Positions 10,524 through 23,099 of a DNA stretch of 64,000 bases are shown piece after piece. The stretch is from Harmonia axyridis (Eukaryota > Arthropoda > Insecta > Coleoptera > Coccinellidae). Under the pieces are notes generated by a model. That model worked only from the letters and a program-made list of their open reading frames with translations, searched no databases and had not been told where the DNA came from. Each line of letters opens with the position of its first letter. Within the stretch, counting starts at the first letter, position 1. The position numbers and the translations under genes are program-made. The DNA is taken from NCBI RefSeq assembly GCF_914767665.1, contig NC_059502.1, forward strand, positions 26,988,812 to 27,052,811. The letters are read 5' to 3'.

Positions 10524-11293
10524 CAGGGTTAGAGCTATTGAGAGAGCCACTACAGGAATATCAGAAACGGTTAGAAAGACAGGGTGGCTTGAATTACGAA
10601 AAAGTTGCGTTTTTTAGGGATGAGTTTGTTGGTGTTCACAGATCCGAAATATCTCCAATGGTTCCCGGGATATGTCAAAAAAACTGAAAATCGAGATTTT
10701 CTTTTTTTTTCTGTATAACTCATTCGTTTTTGGAGATAACTTCACGAAATTTGATTTATAGCCATTATCCAATGCAGAGATAGGTACTAATGGTGTCTTC
10801 AGATTCTTTCTGTTTTCCATTGTTTCAGAGACGCGCTAGTCAGCTGATGATTTCCCATAACAACTCTTCAAATTTGCGTACCTAGACTCGATATTTTTGT
10901 AGAGTGTGATACATTATTGAATTCGTAGTAGTTTTTTCTTTATCACCTCATAAGGAAAACCAATATGGCCATGAGAAGAAATCGACTATCGCCTCTCTGA
11001 AACAATGGAAAACAGAAAAAATATGATGACACCATTAGAATCTATGTATTGGATAATGACTACAAACCGAATTTCGTGAAGTAATATCCATAAAAAATGA
11101 CTTATACAAAAAAAAAGAAAATTTCGATTTTCAGTTTTTTCGAGATATCTCGGGAACCATTGGAGATATTTTGGATCTGTTAACACCAAAAAACCAATTT
11201 CTAAATAACGCAACTTTTTGTAATAAAAGCCACCCTATATCTCTAACGGTTTCCGAAATCCCTGTAGTGCCCCTCTAAATACTTCTAACCCTG
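10524..11293. mobile_element. Fold-back MITE M, copy 2 (complete)
   Basis: Outer inverted repeats start CAGGGTTAGAGCTATTGAG at 10524, right after TA, and end ...CTAACCCTG at 11293. The inner arms match each other through TCCAATGGTTCCCG/TTTTCGAGATATCTCGGG and the GACACCATTAG/ATGGTGTCTTC words. Total 770 bp with a loop near 10870-10970. The first copy at 1278 is ~90% identical by eye but truncated at its right end. Short minus-strand frames inside (10614-10820, 10986-11213) are arm shadows, not genes. Confidence 0.8.
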
Positions 11294-11299
11294 TCTGTA

Positions 11300-12220
11300 T
11301 AATAATCCGAATTATGTTCAGTTTTCCATTCAAAAAACGTAGAATTGAAAAAAGGTTTCATCCTGAATCCGCCCATTTCTGTCCAGAGCTTTTTTCAGAA
11401 ACTCAGAAAAGCAGCAATTGATCCAATTCCAATCAGATTTGAGAATTATGAACAAGATGTTTCGAATGAATTAGACTACATCTCAAAAATTCAGCCAATT
11501 TGACAGGAGGCCACTTTTCCTAATAAAGTGTGAGGTATCCTTTCGTTAATTATTTTAAAATATCATTTGAAATTTGAAATTCTAAAAAGCATCCCATCAA
11601 TTCAAATTAAAACAATTATGAGCATAAATAATTACCTTCTTTTTGCATAATATACTGCTGCCTTCAGTTTTCAGATTTTGAATCCGAAGCGAGATTCCCT
11701 AATGAACGGAATAAGGCGAGACTACCATGTCGTAAAATAATAAGTTATAAATGCTGCCCATTTTCAGGACATTAGGAGCCATTCACACCGTAGGGTGCCG
11801 GTACAAGATCATTAGGTACCTCCCATGATATTAATATTAATGTCTGGCCGAGTGTATAAATCTAACGCCCTACGAAATTTTTCGATGTTAACATCCACTA
11901 TTATTTTGATCTTACGATCCGTTTTTAATCAGTCCTAATTATTATTTTCGGAATGTGTTTTGATGATGAAGGATATAATTGGGAAAGCAGAGCTTAATTG
12001 GCTTTGAATTCACTGTGTCACCACCTCTCTGACATGATCGAGATTCAAGATGCTTGTCGACAATTTTTTTATGTCAAATTTTTTTTTACATAAAAAATGT
12101 GCACCTTAACCTGAAAAGTTATTCGTGATAACACTAAAAAAGGAATAGAGAATTACTGAGATGGGATTTAATGGGGTAGGTGAACTTTTCGGAGTGCGCA
12201 AAAGCCTAACAGGTTACATT
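11300..12220. other. Noncoding, nothing recognised
   Basis: No open frame of note and no inverted structure seen. It includes a GTAGGGTGCCGGTACAAG patch and ordinary AT-rich sequence. This may be host intergenic DNA. Confidence 0.4.
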
Positions 12221-12224
12221 TTAA

Positions 12225-12980
12225 CCAACTACATAACTTGAAAATCAAGGTCATGAAAAATTACATACTTGAGCTTGGCTTGACTTGATTTCAGATATTT
12301 ATTGCTTGATTTGATATTGTCGAAGCAGCAAATATTCTAGGCCGGCATTTTCTATTTTTTCCGAGAAATCTGAATTCCTAAAAGTACCTATTTTGATGAA
12401 TAAATATATTTAATTTCACAGATGATTTTTATATCAAATTAGCTTGGGCGTGGGCGCATTCGAATTTAAAATAATGGTTCATCCGCATCATCCGATTGTT
12501 TTACTCAATCATCTTAAGAAAAAAAAACAAAATGTTCAAGCGTTTTATGCAATCGAAACTCAGCAGAAGAACCTGAAGCCGCAGGGCCCGCTATAGAGGG
12601 GCGGCAAATATTAGAGGGTGGCATTTTCTACTTTTTCCAAGAAATCGGAATTCCTAGCAGAATGGATTGGAAAAATGGCTTTATGCTTCACATATGATTT
12701 ATAGTGATTTAATGTTTGTTTCTATTTCAAAAAAATGTTTATTTTCGTGCCTTTCATACAATAAGTTAAAATTGAAGTATTTTTTGCAAGGTTTCTTCTA
12801 ATTTCATAATTTTTTTATTGATGGGACACTACACAATAAAACTGCTAAAATTCAAGTAGCTTGATATGATTCAAGTACTTGATAAATAAACACTTGACTT
12901 GAGATTGAAAAACTACTACTTGACTTGAGCTTGGCTCTAGACAAGTAGCTTGAAAATCAAGCCAAGACGTGAATCACTAT
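12225..12980. mobile_element. Degenerate element with ACTTGACTTGA subterminal words
   Basis: Both edges are dense in the words ACTTGAGCTTGG, TTGACTTGAT and AAAATCAAG (12225-12320 and 12845-12970), arranged in opposite orientations, as in the subterminal binding repeats of hAT-type elements. Inside, GGCATTTTCTA...TTTTTCC...GAAATC occurs twice (12342 and 12622), the second copy preceded by CAGGGCCCGCTATAG, which resembles the ends of the element at 23961. Probably one old element with another nested inside. No coding sequence remains. Confidence 0.5.
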
Positions 12981-14698
12981 GCCACACGAATATCCATATT
13001 GCTTGGAATTTGAGTTTTTATAATTTCCGGAATTATATAATTATACATTAAATAAAATTTAATGAACGAATAAAATCCGTGAATTTCCCATAGTTATAAA
13101 TAAATGTACCCCTGGGACGTGGTATAATCGTTTTGGTGTTTCGCCTCCTGCCATATTGCGATCATTTCCATTGTAACGTTTTTAGACGTTCGCCAAAATA
13201 AAAGATGAGCTCAGTGAAATGTCATTCAATTTTTCAAAATGGAAAATGCAACGCTTAGCAGCGAGAGGATTGAGAGAAAATTTCAGGCGAAAAGACACAA
13301 TGAAGAAATAGGAAACAGGGCAAGTGCTTGTATAAGGAATGGTGGAGGTCATGGTCATTGCATTTATTTTCTTTGTTTCTTTCCCCTTTCAAATCAAAAT
13401 CTGCTGGAACAAAACTAGTGCCTGCATTCGAACAAATTTTTTTTGAGAAATAAAGAAGGAATTTGTAAAGTTTTTAAATCAATTTTGCCATACATAATAT
13501 GTGGAATTCGAAAGTTGCAGGCAAATTACATTAGAAATATAGGTACTTTTCTTCTCTGAATATACCAACTTTCAAATCATACTAATTTTTATTCCACATC
13601 TAATACAGCATAGTTTTGCTTTTTTCATACATATCATATCCTTTTCTGAAGGAAATAATCCAATATTCAAATCAAACTATGCTCAACTTAAAAAAATTAA
13701 CGAAAAATGAAGTGAGAAATTTTTCGAAAACACAGGAACTCAAAAATCTTGGAAACTGTAGATTTTCCGTTATCAATAAATATGGCTTAATCGACAGCAA
13801 ATGAGTTATACTAACTCCTCCTTCAAGGTTCATGTCTAATTTGGAAACACCCTGTACAATAATATTGTATTCAAACTATAGACTTTGTTTTCAGAATAAG
13901 ACAGTTGTTTGATTTGATTCTACAATTCCCTTAGAAGAATTTGTTTTATATATAGGTATAACATATGCTATCTATCATATAATACAAAAAAACAACTGGG
14001 GAATCAAGGCAAATATCCTAATACCTAAGTTGATTGATTCATTGAAGTTAAATGTTCACTAATACAAGGCAGTCTGACAGACGGCAGCACCTGCTACCTA
14101 CCATTCAGGTGGGCGTTTAATACTTCTAATGGAGTTTATCAAGCTCAAGATTTAGATTCGGCTCTTTTCAGTCTGACCACTAGCTGTGCCATAGATCAAT
14201 CAGATAGGCTTCTATGTCCCTTTTATCCGGCATGTTTATATCTGTAGAGGATCTAGGGACTCCTGTAATATTTCGTTGTAATTAAAACCACCTTCACCAT
14301 AAAGCGGAAATTCCAACATGCTCAAATTCTCGTATATCCCGTTATATCACGGGTGCATTTGAAGTTTGAACAATTCCCTTAGTTATGTTAGTCAAAATTT
14401 AGGTGTATCCGGTTAGATCAGTTGCCTGATGGTCTTATTTAACGAATTTAATTAGAATGCTCTTGACATCGTTAATGTGGAAAATGTTGTGTTTTGATAT
14501 AATCTGTTTGTTTTATTACACTTGGAAAAAAATGTTGAGGGGATCGAAAAAATTGTCTTGCTTCCTTCTTATCGAAGTTTTTCAATTCAATCAGCCATGC
14601 GTTCATTGTAACGTTTTTAGGCCCATACGGTATCTATATACGATCATAAGAAACGTTCAAAATTACTTTTTTCCTAAAGCTAATGTTAAAATGTTCTT
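12980..14698. other. Noncoding, one shared 45-bp motif
   Basis: No supported gene. At 13112-13155 the complement contains AACACCAAAACGATTATACC flanked by further matches; the same ~45 bp occurs at 6580-6630 inside the hAT-type element. TTCCATTGTAACGTTTTTA (13168) recurs nearly unchanged at ~14600. The frames at 13616-13804 and 14457-14702 have no recognisable domain. Confidence 0.45.
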
Positions 14699-14706
14699 AT
14701 AGCAAC

Positions 14707-15847
14707 TAGTGTTGAGCATAATCGGATGTTTTCAATAATCGGTTATTCGATATCCGAGCATTTCAAAAATCGGATGTTTATTCGAATAAAAATCCTCGTA
14801 TGCGATATGACCTTCCATGCGTTAAAAATGTTTAAATATCGTCGGCAATAGCCAAAGATTCCCGAATACGTTGCGCTAAGTAATAAACTACACATTTTAT
14901 CACTTGGTAGACATTTGGATCATTCAGTCACCGGGAACAATTCATTAATAAGCTGAATATGCGTCTTCGGGAAATCACTCTGATGCCTGAGATTTATGGC
15001 ATTCATGAAATCTTTAAATTTTTTATTCCATTCACACCAATAATTAAGGAATACTTGAGTTTCTATTCCAAATTTATTTGAAACTGGAGTTGAAGTTTCA
15101 TAAATTGTAAATGATATGCATTTGGCATGTCAGAGTGATCTCAACAAAATAAAAAATAATACAATTTCTGAATTGAAGTCAGGTAAGTACGAAGCCATCA
15201 ATGAATTATGAGAAACTGTTATTCCTATAAAATAAAAGGGGATAGCTCTCATACATTTCAGTTCGAATGTTCCAACGAAAGTAATTTCATCTTGAAACGA
15301 TTAATTATTTCCGAAAATAAAAATGCGTCCTGGAGCCAAAAAGTCATTTGTTTAGAAATACTTCAGCAAAGCTGATAATCAAGTGGCTGTGTTTCTATTT
15401 GGTGAAAAAATTCCCAAATCTTTCAGTTTCTACCATTCAACGCCGATAAATTCAAATATACTACACCTCAGTTTTAGTAAGGTGCTGCGAAATAGTCCCA
15501 AAAAAAAAGATCACCCACACACATATTCTTCGCTGATCAAGTCCAAGTTATTTTGTTATTCGTTATTCCTAAATCCTAATTCTTTCTCATTCCGATTGTC
15601 ACGATTTAACGAGAATCGTAAATTAAATAATCGGAAATGTACACGAGGATTCCTCGTCGAGTACGAGTAGATACAGCATATGAATAACGAAATCAAACGA
15701 AGACTTTCGAAATGCGAGTCTCCGCACTGAAGTCTCCGCACTGAGTGCCGAGTATTTAGCGATGCGAACTTTTCGATGCTCGGATGTAACCGAGCATTTT
15801 AAAAATCGGTTAACCGAGTATTTCTATCCGAGGATGCCCATCCACTA
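14707..15847. mobile_element. hAT-type non-autonomous element with 8-bp TSD
   Basis: Perfect 8-bp direct repeats ATAGCAAC flank it (14699-14706 and 15848-15855). Ends are TAGTG... and ...CACTA, and both subterminal regions carry matching inverted words (CATAATCGGATG, GAGCATTTCAAAAATCGG on the left; CCGAGCATTTTAAAAATCGG on the right). 1141 bp, no transposase. A related, truncated copy lies in Vps18 intron 5 from ~54699, sharing GCATAATCRGATGTTTTCAA and AGCCAAAGATTCC. Assignment to hAT rests on the target-site length and end sequence. Confidence 0.85.
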
Positions 15848-15926
15848 ATAGCAACTCTTTTGAGTAGATGAAGTATCACTTTAAACGCAAGGGTAGATGA
15901 AGTAACACTTTAATCGCATTGGTAGA

Positions 15927-16505
15927 TAATAGTATATTCTAAAACAAGTTGCAGAATGGGCTCCTATTCCAACTCGAATGCGAAATTCGAGAACGAGCGA
16001 CGATGTACCGAGTTTTCGTACGCATGAGTGTTGGAATTGGCTTCTGCAACGAGTATTAGACGATATTTTCTCTTTCAGTCAAGTTTTGTGAAATATTGTC
16101 GAAATTCAATGAAAAATTCAGATTATACATCCTTATGACTTTTGAAGTATTTTATCTTGGCAGTTGGTGTGACTGTTACGAAAATTGACAGATTACGGAT
16201 TTTGAATCGTACGATTCGAATTTTGTAATAATTTAAAATAACGCATTGAATTAGTGAATTATGTCTGACGAAATCGATTTAAAACCACCAGAATCAAAAG
16301 AAATTGCGAATAAAGTTGCAAATCATTTCACTATCCAAATTATATTTTATTGACAATAGAAGTTTGATGAAATTTGATAGGATCGGATGTCGGTGTAGAC
16401 AACCAGAAAACGAAAAATATAACTGATAACAATGCTGTAATGAGTTCATTACAGCACTGTTTTTAGGACTGTAATAAAATCATTACGATACTGCAATAGA
16501 GAATG
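15927..16505. repeat. Repeat R, copy 1
   Basis: Aligns with 23329-23895 at roughly 85-90% by eye. It starts AATAGTATATTCTAAAACAA, contains an inverted pair (GCAGAATGGGCTCCTATTCC / GGAATTGGCTTCTGC), then a short plus-strand frame beginning MSDEIDL (16261), and ends with an inverted GCTGTAATGAGTTCATTACA stretch. Element class is unknown; it may be a MITE or part of a larger transposon. Confidence 0.75.
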
Positions 16506-16509
16506 TTTC

Positions 16510-19440
16510 AACTTTTTTTATTCAATTGAATTCACATCTGGTATCAGGTTTTCTTTTTCTTGTGTTAATTCTTTTCCGTACATTTCGTATTCGCTTCATA
16601 CGAAAACGCAAAAATACTGAACACTCCGCATAAACCAGAAGGTAAAATTTGTTTTATATATTTCGTTACAAGGTAATTTCCATCCCTAGCAACACAGATG
16701 CAATTTTTGTGCTGAAAATTACAATTTTCTTTGGAATTTTATTTTTCACGTAAATTTTAATATAAAAAAAAATTGTACTGCACTCGACGGTAAAGTTGCA
16801 TTATCTTCTCGAGCGTAATTAGCGTTTCGACTGACATCTCGAAACTAAAAGACACTCTCAAAGATGAAGTACAAATTTATAAATAACTATTATGCAAAAG
16901 CTCCAGAAGACAGAAAATTAAAAAAAAAATATTTGAAAGCTGTTCTCAGCTCAAATTAGTTCAACTTCAGTTCCACTCGCTTGTACCGATATTTGAAAAT
17001 GATAATTAACAACCCAGCACCTTTGAAGAAACCCGAAGTATTATGCGTTCACAAGAAAAAAAATTTTCTTGGTAACATTGAAAATAATAAAATAAAATAC
17101 AAAAAAGTTCCTCGAATTATGGAATGAATTAGCAAATGTCATACCATTTTGGAAACCTTATTAAAAGCGCCAACTTTCAAAGGTAATTTCTAAATTCAGC
17201 TATTAGTTTTTTTTTCAGTAGAGTCAGTTAAAACTGAGCTCATTTTGAATCTTCAGTTGGGAAAAATCTGACATTTACTTCCAAGCTGGAATTTTAATTT
17301 CAAGCTGAAGGTCAACGAAGCTGTATTCCGGATTACATAATAATTAAAAAAGTAAATATCTTAGACAGGGATGAAAAGACAGTCACATGGTGTTGATTTT
17401 CTCGATTTTTTGAATTATTGATATATCTCTGATAACTATCATGATTCAATTAAATGACAGTTATTCTATTTCCATTCTTTCATTATTTGAATAACAATTG
17501 TTTCTCTACACAAGTAGACAGTAGCTCCTTCAAATTTTACATTTTAAATAAAATAATAATATTCATTTGAATAAAAATAAAGTGGAAACAGAATACCTGT
17601 CATTTAATTTCGATTAAAATGAATTTCTATCGAGTAAAGACCGAGTCAATTCAATACTTAGCTAGTTACTGGTAGAATATCGAAAAAATAAAAAAAAATC
17701 ATTGGCGTCAAAAGTCAAAAGTCAAAAGCGTATGAGTTCATTCATGCGCTAATTGGACTCTTGAAACCACATATACTTATTTATATACAGTTCTGCGGAC
17801 TCCAAAGTTTTAATTCGTGAATGATCGAGTGCTCAAAAGCTTCTGATTTTATGTAAATGCTTGTCTCATTCGATTTTTTTTTTGAAATTTATCTTTTCAT
17901 GGATACGCTATAAACATGAAATTTTACATGGAATTTGAAATTGTTTTGCCCTATGTATTGGCAGTAGGTACCTTTTTCAAATATTTAGATCTCTTATCAT
18001 CAGGAAAACAAAATTTCGAACGGCCATATTAATAGAACCTGTAAACTGATTTTGCTCATTACCAAATTCAACCTCGACATTCTAGATCCAAACCTACATT
18101 GAAAATTTCAAGTTTCTAGGTCTCTCCGTACGAGAGCTATCGTTTTTACGGACGTAAAAAATTGAATTTGAAGACAGATTTAGAAGCAGTGAGTCGAACT
18201 TGATTGTTTGAGATCATCTCGGCTCAAAATTAAAAAAAATACAGGCATCGTGAAGAAATTAAATGGCGCTCAAAATGCACATTGAAGTTCACCTCAGCAG
18301 GTGACAATTCCGAAATAGAATCATCCACTTCCGTCGATTAAATGATGGATTTCTTTCATTTTAAGTTTGAATATTCAGTGGTAATCGATAAAGAGATATG
18401 CTAATCCAAGTATAGCCTAATTTATTTTGGTAACTTCATCTTTGTCATTCCCATGGCTTTTACCGTCTTACTTATACACTGCTTCTTAATGGAGGGAAGA
18501 TTGTCGTAATATTTCCATGTCAAAATATTATGTACCTATTAATTCCGCATTTTAATTATTATTCATATGTTTTCAGCCTTATAATGCCGCTTATCGATTA
18601 CAACGTTTTCGGTATAATGATACACATCAAGTTGTGATTGATGACACCACGCCTTGTATGGTCTTATTTAATTTATGTGGTGCTCTAGTAAGGCTTGCAA
18701 ATGATATCCTTCCATGACCAAATAAGGAATAGATATGCTGCTATAAATGTGATAATAATACTATTCTCGTTGAAAAATGTATATTCGCAAAGATATTTCA
18801 TTATTGGCTTTTTAGCATGAATAGAAATTAAGATATATCGAACAGGTGAAGCTGATGGAGACTTTCTGCTTATAATTTTCATTTATTTTTTTCCAAGTCC
18901 TTGTACGATAGATGTCCAAAATAATCTGCCAGTGGAAGTGGCACATTGCTCCATCGTCCTTCGCTCTTTAAAAGCTAGGGTACGTTATGATATCTCGAAA
19001 ATTTTTACTTTACATGCGATTCGTGCACCATGTATTCCAATAAGGTGACTCATGAAGGAGCATTCATGATCCGAATAGTCACATCAAATATATTTAAAAT
19101 CTGATAGTAGAACGTGAAATACTGAGAGGCACCTGGGGAAGCATAAAAAATGGTTACCGGTTAAGAAGGATTACCACCTCGTGGCTTTCCGCGTATCAGT
19201 CAAACCTTGTTACCAAAACTTTGTACGATGTACGAAGTTTTACATTCACTTCATATTCTTTCTCATTTCGAAGCAAATGAGTAGAGGGCATCACTGTACG
19301 ACGGTCGATTTTTTTTTTTTAAATTATAGTTTTACCGCTTTTGTAATTCTTTGGTAGGTTTTCTCCACGAATATTTTGAAAATATATCAGTGCTTCATAC
19401 CAAGTACTCATAATTTTTTTCTGCGAAAAACGGAAAGTTA
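16510..19440. other. Long AT-rich noncoding stretch
   Basis: No supported gene across ~2.9 kb. 17435-17650 is a diverged copy of the small insertion at 28218-28545 (shared AACAATTGTTTCTC and a GAATTTC..GTAAAGACCGA tail). 18060-18150 contains ACCTACATTGAAAATTTCAA, which occurs inverted at ~44545-44575, so both lie in another dispersed repeat. The minus-strand frame at 18685-18882 has no domain. Confidence 0.45.
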
Positions 19441-19444
19441 TCAA

Positions 19445-19960
19445 AATTTTCTTAAAATAACTAAAACTGTACAAATTGAGTAAACGGACAACAACTTGAA
19501 TAACTAAATTAACATGAAGACAGACGTACGTTTCCGAATGTTCTAATACAATATTTCCTCATCAAGGCCTTATAGTTCAACAAAATTACTAAATTAACCA
19601 ACTCACCACTTGTATATCTACTACACAAAAATTGCAATTGAAGAACTTCAAACTAACTAAACGTAACTGTTAGTTAGTTAGTTCAACGAAATTACTGAAT
19701 TCACAAATTCACCACTTGTATATCTACTTCACAAAAATTGCAATTGATGCACTTCAAAATAACTAACAGTAACGTTTAGTTACTTTGAACTTCCTGAGTT
19801 GGTAACTCCCGTAATTTTGTTGAACTATAAGGCACTGACGAGGAAAAATTGGTAAATACAAAAATTCCGAAACGTACATCTGTCTTTATGTTAATATACT
19901 TAATATTCAATTTGTCAACCGTTTACTCAATTTGTACAGTTTTAGTTATTTTGAATTTTC
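19445..19960. mobile_element. Compound fold-back element
   Basis: Outer arms AAAATAACTAAAACTGTACA (left, ~19452) and the complement (right, ~19950) enclose a second inverted pair (CCTTATAGTTCAACAAAATTAC and complement, 19568 and 19828). Between them a ~106-bp unit with CACCACTTGTATATCTACT and AAAAATTGCAATTGA is repeated in tandem (19577 and 19683). Size ~515 bp, no coding capacity. Confidence 0.7.
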
Positions 19961-20484
19961 TTTTGGTTGATTATTAATTTTGTCATTTTTAGAATAGATA
20001 CAAAGTTGTCAATTTTTTGATATTGATACAAATTTTTTTCTATCATCATCAAATTATGTGAAAACCTCATAAAAATCGGTGGTTGTAAGAAGAAAAAATA
20101 TATATATATTATCCATTTTGAACTGAGAAGCCACGTGACTGTATTCCCTCTATATTTCAAATTCAAAACTCAATAATCTGAAAATGTTGAAGGTGAATTA
20201 ATCGTTTTGAAAGTTTGCATGAAGTGAATAAACTCACAAAATTTGAGCAAAATCAGACTGCTGATTCCCAACTTAGGGAGATCAGATATTCAAGCCAATT
20301 TTCATGAATCACCCTGTATCTCCGAAACTAAGAGTCTTAGAATATAAAGCAAGGTACATTTCTGAAAGGCCTGGATGACCTGCATTCACCACTAGGCTAT
20401 GGCCAGTCACACATGTTACACCCTGTATATTCCTACACAGCATTGACTTCAAAGCCACGACTCACTTATTCAGAGATGCATTCA

Positions 20485-20640
20485 AGTCAAACTAGTTTGA
20501 TTTTACTCACAAACTTGACTTGAAAATCAAACTTTGTATGTGAAAAAGTTTGACTTGACTTGATTTCTCTATCTTTAGGTATGGCTTGAAATCAAACTTC
20601 TTCGAACAGTTTGAAGTTTGAATATCATGCGCAACATGTC
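20485..20640. repeat. CAAGTCAAACT subterminal repeat block
   Basis: Dense words TTGACTTGA, CAAGTCAAACT and GAAATCAAACTT, in both orientations. The same vocabulary recurs at 24375-24490. The two blocks could be the ends of one hAT-type element spanning ~4 kb that has since received the insertions at 20692, 21550, 23329 and 23961. No convincing terminal sequence or target duplication was found, so this is only suggestive. Confidence 0.45.
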
Positions 20641-20691
20641 TAAACATATACTCTGCTTCTCCGCAAATTAGTTATGGGTTATAGGTTATAG

Positions 20692-21110
20692 CATAGTAAA
20701 AGGAAAGGATAGTAAGCCAGTGTAGTGCTTTTTTCGATTTTGTTGATGTTGAGCGCCATCTAGTTGTACTCACGTTTTACTCGAATTTTACTGTCAAAAA
20801 TTGGTCCGTAAAGTGGAGCCCTCTGAAAAAATCGATGTTATTTTGAAGAACTAAAATATTTGAAATAAAATGGTCAGAAGATTTCTATATTTTGATATTT
20901 TTTCTGCTCTGTAATAAGCATTTACGCCAGTGGCGTGTATTTGTGATAACTTAATAATAACATAAAAATTGTTGGCAATGTCATGCGACCCCTTTTCAAC
21001 CCCGCCACTGTTACTTCTCTAAATCCAAATCCAACTACAGTAGCGACCCCTGGTGACTATTTCCTTGCCGTCAAACGGCGGTTGGCTTACTATCCTTTCC
21101 TTATACTATG
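20692..21110. mobile_element. 419-bp TIR element with 7-bp TSD
   Basis: Inverted ends CATAGTAAAAGGAAAGGATA (left) and TATCCTTTCCTTATACTATG (right) extend through GTAAGCCA/TGGCTTAC. Perfect 7-bp direct repeats GTTATAG flank it (20685-20691, 21111-21117). No open frame. A 7-bp duplication is unusual for common superfamilies; one base of an 8-bp duplication may have mutated. Superfamily is left open. Confidence 0.75.
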
Positions 21111-21549
21111 GTTATAGTTCATATTTAGAAGAATACACTTGGCTTGTACGTTTTTTTAAGTGTGTGCGTTGTACGTTGTGTCTTAACCTGAAATTTTTCT
21201 TGTAGCTCTGATTGTTAAGGACCCTCCCTCTCGAAAACTACGAGAGAAAGATCTGTAGACGAGGTAAAATTAATCAACGGGAAAAAGGAATATACAGATT
21301 TTTTATATTACGGCAGGCGATTCCAAAACAATGAGAATTGGAATGTGCAAATTATATAAAAATAAAGAACAACGGTATTAAAAGCCAATAGTGGAACTAG
21401 TTCTTCAACAACAATTGATAAAGAACCACAAAATATTGTATGAAGTAATATTTGTAACAAGATAAAACGTTGGATCCAAAATTATCAAAATAGTTGGACG
21501 GCAGCTCCTTTATACTCAAAGTTGAAAATATGCGGTTTGTTTTATTGTA

Positions 21550-23080
21550 CAGTGCATCCCATTTTGGGTGAGACTGCCAGGTTTCTCGCTTGTTATTTAA
21601 GATAGAGCCTTGCGGTTTTCACGTTCCTGTCCTACTTTTTCGCGAAACTCAAGTTGGTCTAATCAGATTTTGCATAACTGTTTCCGTTCAAGAGATACAG
21701 GGTGATTTTGGAAATTGATACTTTTCAGACCCCTCCTTTATCTCCGAAGTTATTAGGAATAATGCTGAGGTAAAAACTACGTCTGAATCAGAATTTTGCG
21801 TAGAATCCAGTGGCGTACTAACATTTTTTTTTCGGGGTATGGTTTTGAAGATTCAACACAAACCTATATTTTTTTCAATGGAACACCCTATATATCATTA
21901 CTTCGTTGAATTCGTTATTTTTTTCCCTTCAAAATAATGTATGACACTATATAGGAAGGATGGCCAGAAATGTTGAAAAAACACTAAAACATCAAATAAT
22001 GATGATTTTTTGTTAATGAGCGATGGATTTTCCATAAGAAGAAAAGGATTAATTGGATAATTTTCATTTGTAATTTTTATTTATAGTAGAGTAAGCAAAC
22101 AAATATAATACACTCATCACTAATACGAAAAACAAAACGTAGGTACCTACCTAATAGCAACAAATGAATAATAAAAAAATTCATAAACATTGCATAATAT
22201 CTTACAGATTAAACTGTTCAAATTGCTGTCCATATTCCCTAATACATATAATATACTACAGTAAAAGACATAACAGTCTCGAAGAACTTCGTGCATCAAG
22301 AGAGGCAGTTTTCCAGGATTTACAAAACCGCCCTTTTATAATATTAAATACACTCAGGCGTATTGAAAAGTTTTGTCAATTATGTATTAGAGAAAAATGG
22401 ACAGTAATTTGAACAGTTTAAGCTGTAAGATATCATGCAATGTTTATGAATTTTTGTATTATTTATTTGTTGCTATTAGGTAGGTACCTACGTTTTGTTT
22501 TTCATGTTAGTGATGAGTGTATTATCTTTGTTTGCTTACTCTACTATTTATAAAAATCATAAATTAAAATTATCCAATTGAACCTTTTTTTCATATGGGA
22601 AATCCATTGCTCATTAACAAAAAATCATCATTATTTGATGTTTTAGTGTTTTTTCAACATTTCTGACCATTCTACCTATATAGTATCATACATCATTTTG
22701 AAGGGAAAAAAATAACGAATTCAACGAAGTAATGATATATAGGGTGTTCCAATAAAAAAAATATAGGTTTGTGTTGAATCTTCAAAACCATACCCCGAAA
22801 AAAAAATGTTAGTACGCCACTGGATTCTACGCAAAATTCTGATTCAGACGTAGTTTTTACCTCAGCATTATTCCTAATAACTTCGGAGATAAAGGAGGGG
22901 TCTGAAAAGTATCAATTTCCAAAATCACCCTGTATCTCTTGAACGGAAACAGTTATGCAAAATCTGATTAGACCAACTTGAGTTTCACGAAAAAGTAGGA
23001 CAGGAACGTGAAAACCGCAAGGCTCTATCTTGAATAACAAGCGAGAAACCTGGCAGTCTCACCCAAAATGGGATGCACTG
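21550..23080. mobile_element. 1.53-kb palindromic TA-flanked element
   Basis: The left arm (21550-~22230) and right arm (~22400-23080) are almost perfect complements. It starts CAGTGCATCCCATTTTGGGT at 21550 after TA and ends with the complement followed by TA (23081-23082). Landmarks in both arms include GCCAGGTTTCTCGCTTGTTA, CAGTGGCGTACTAACATT and GTAGGTACCTACCTAATAG. A ~170-base loop (22230-22400) is unpaired. The 82-residue frame across the loop (22164-22412) has no domain. Probably a fold-back derivative of a TA-targeting transposon. Confidence 0.88.
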
Positions 23081-23099
23081 TACTTATGATATTTATTAG

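Noticed and set aside
22164..22412. 82-residue frame in the loop of the 1.5-kb palindrome
   Set aside because: No recognised domain; composition is that of AT-rich noncoding DNA and both ends run into the inverted arms.
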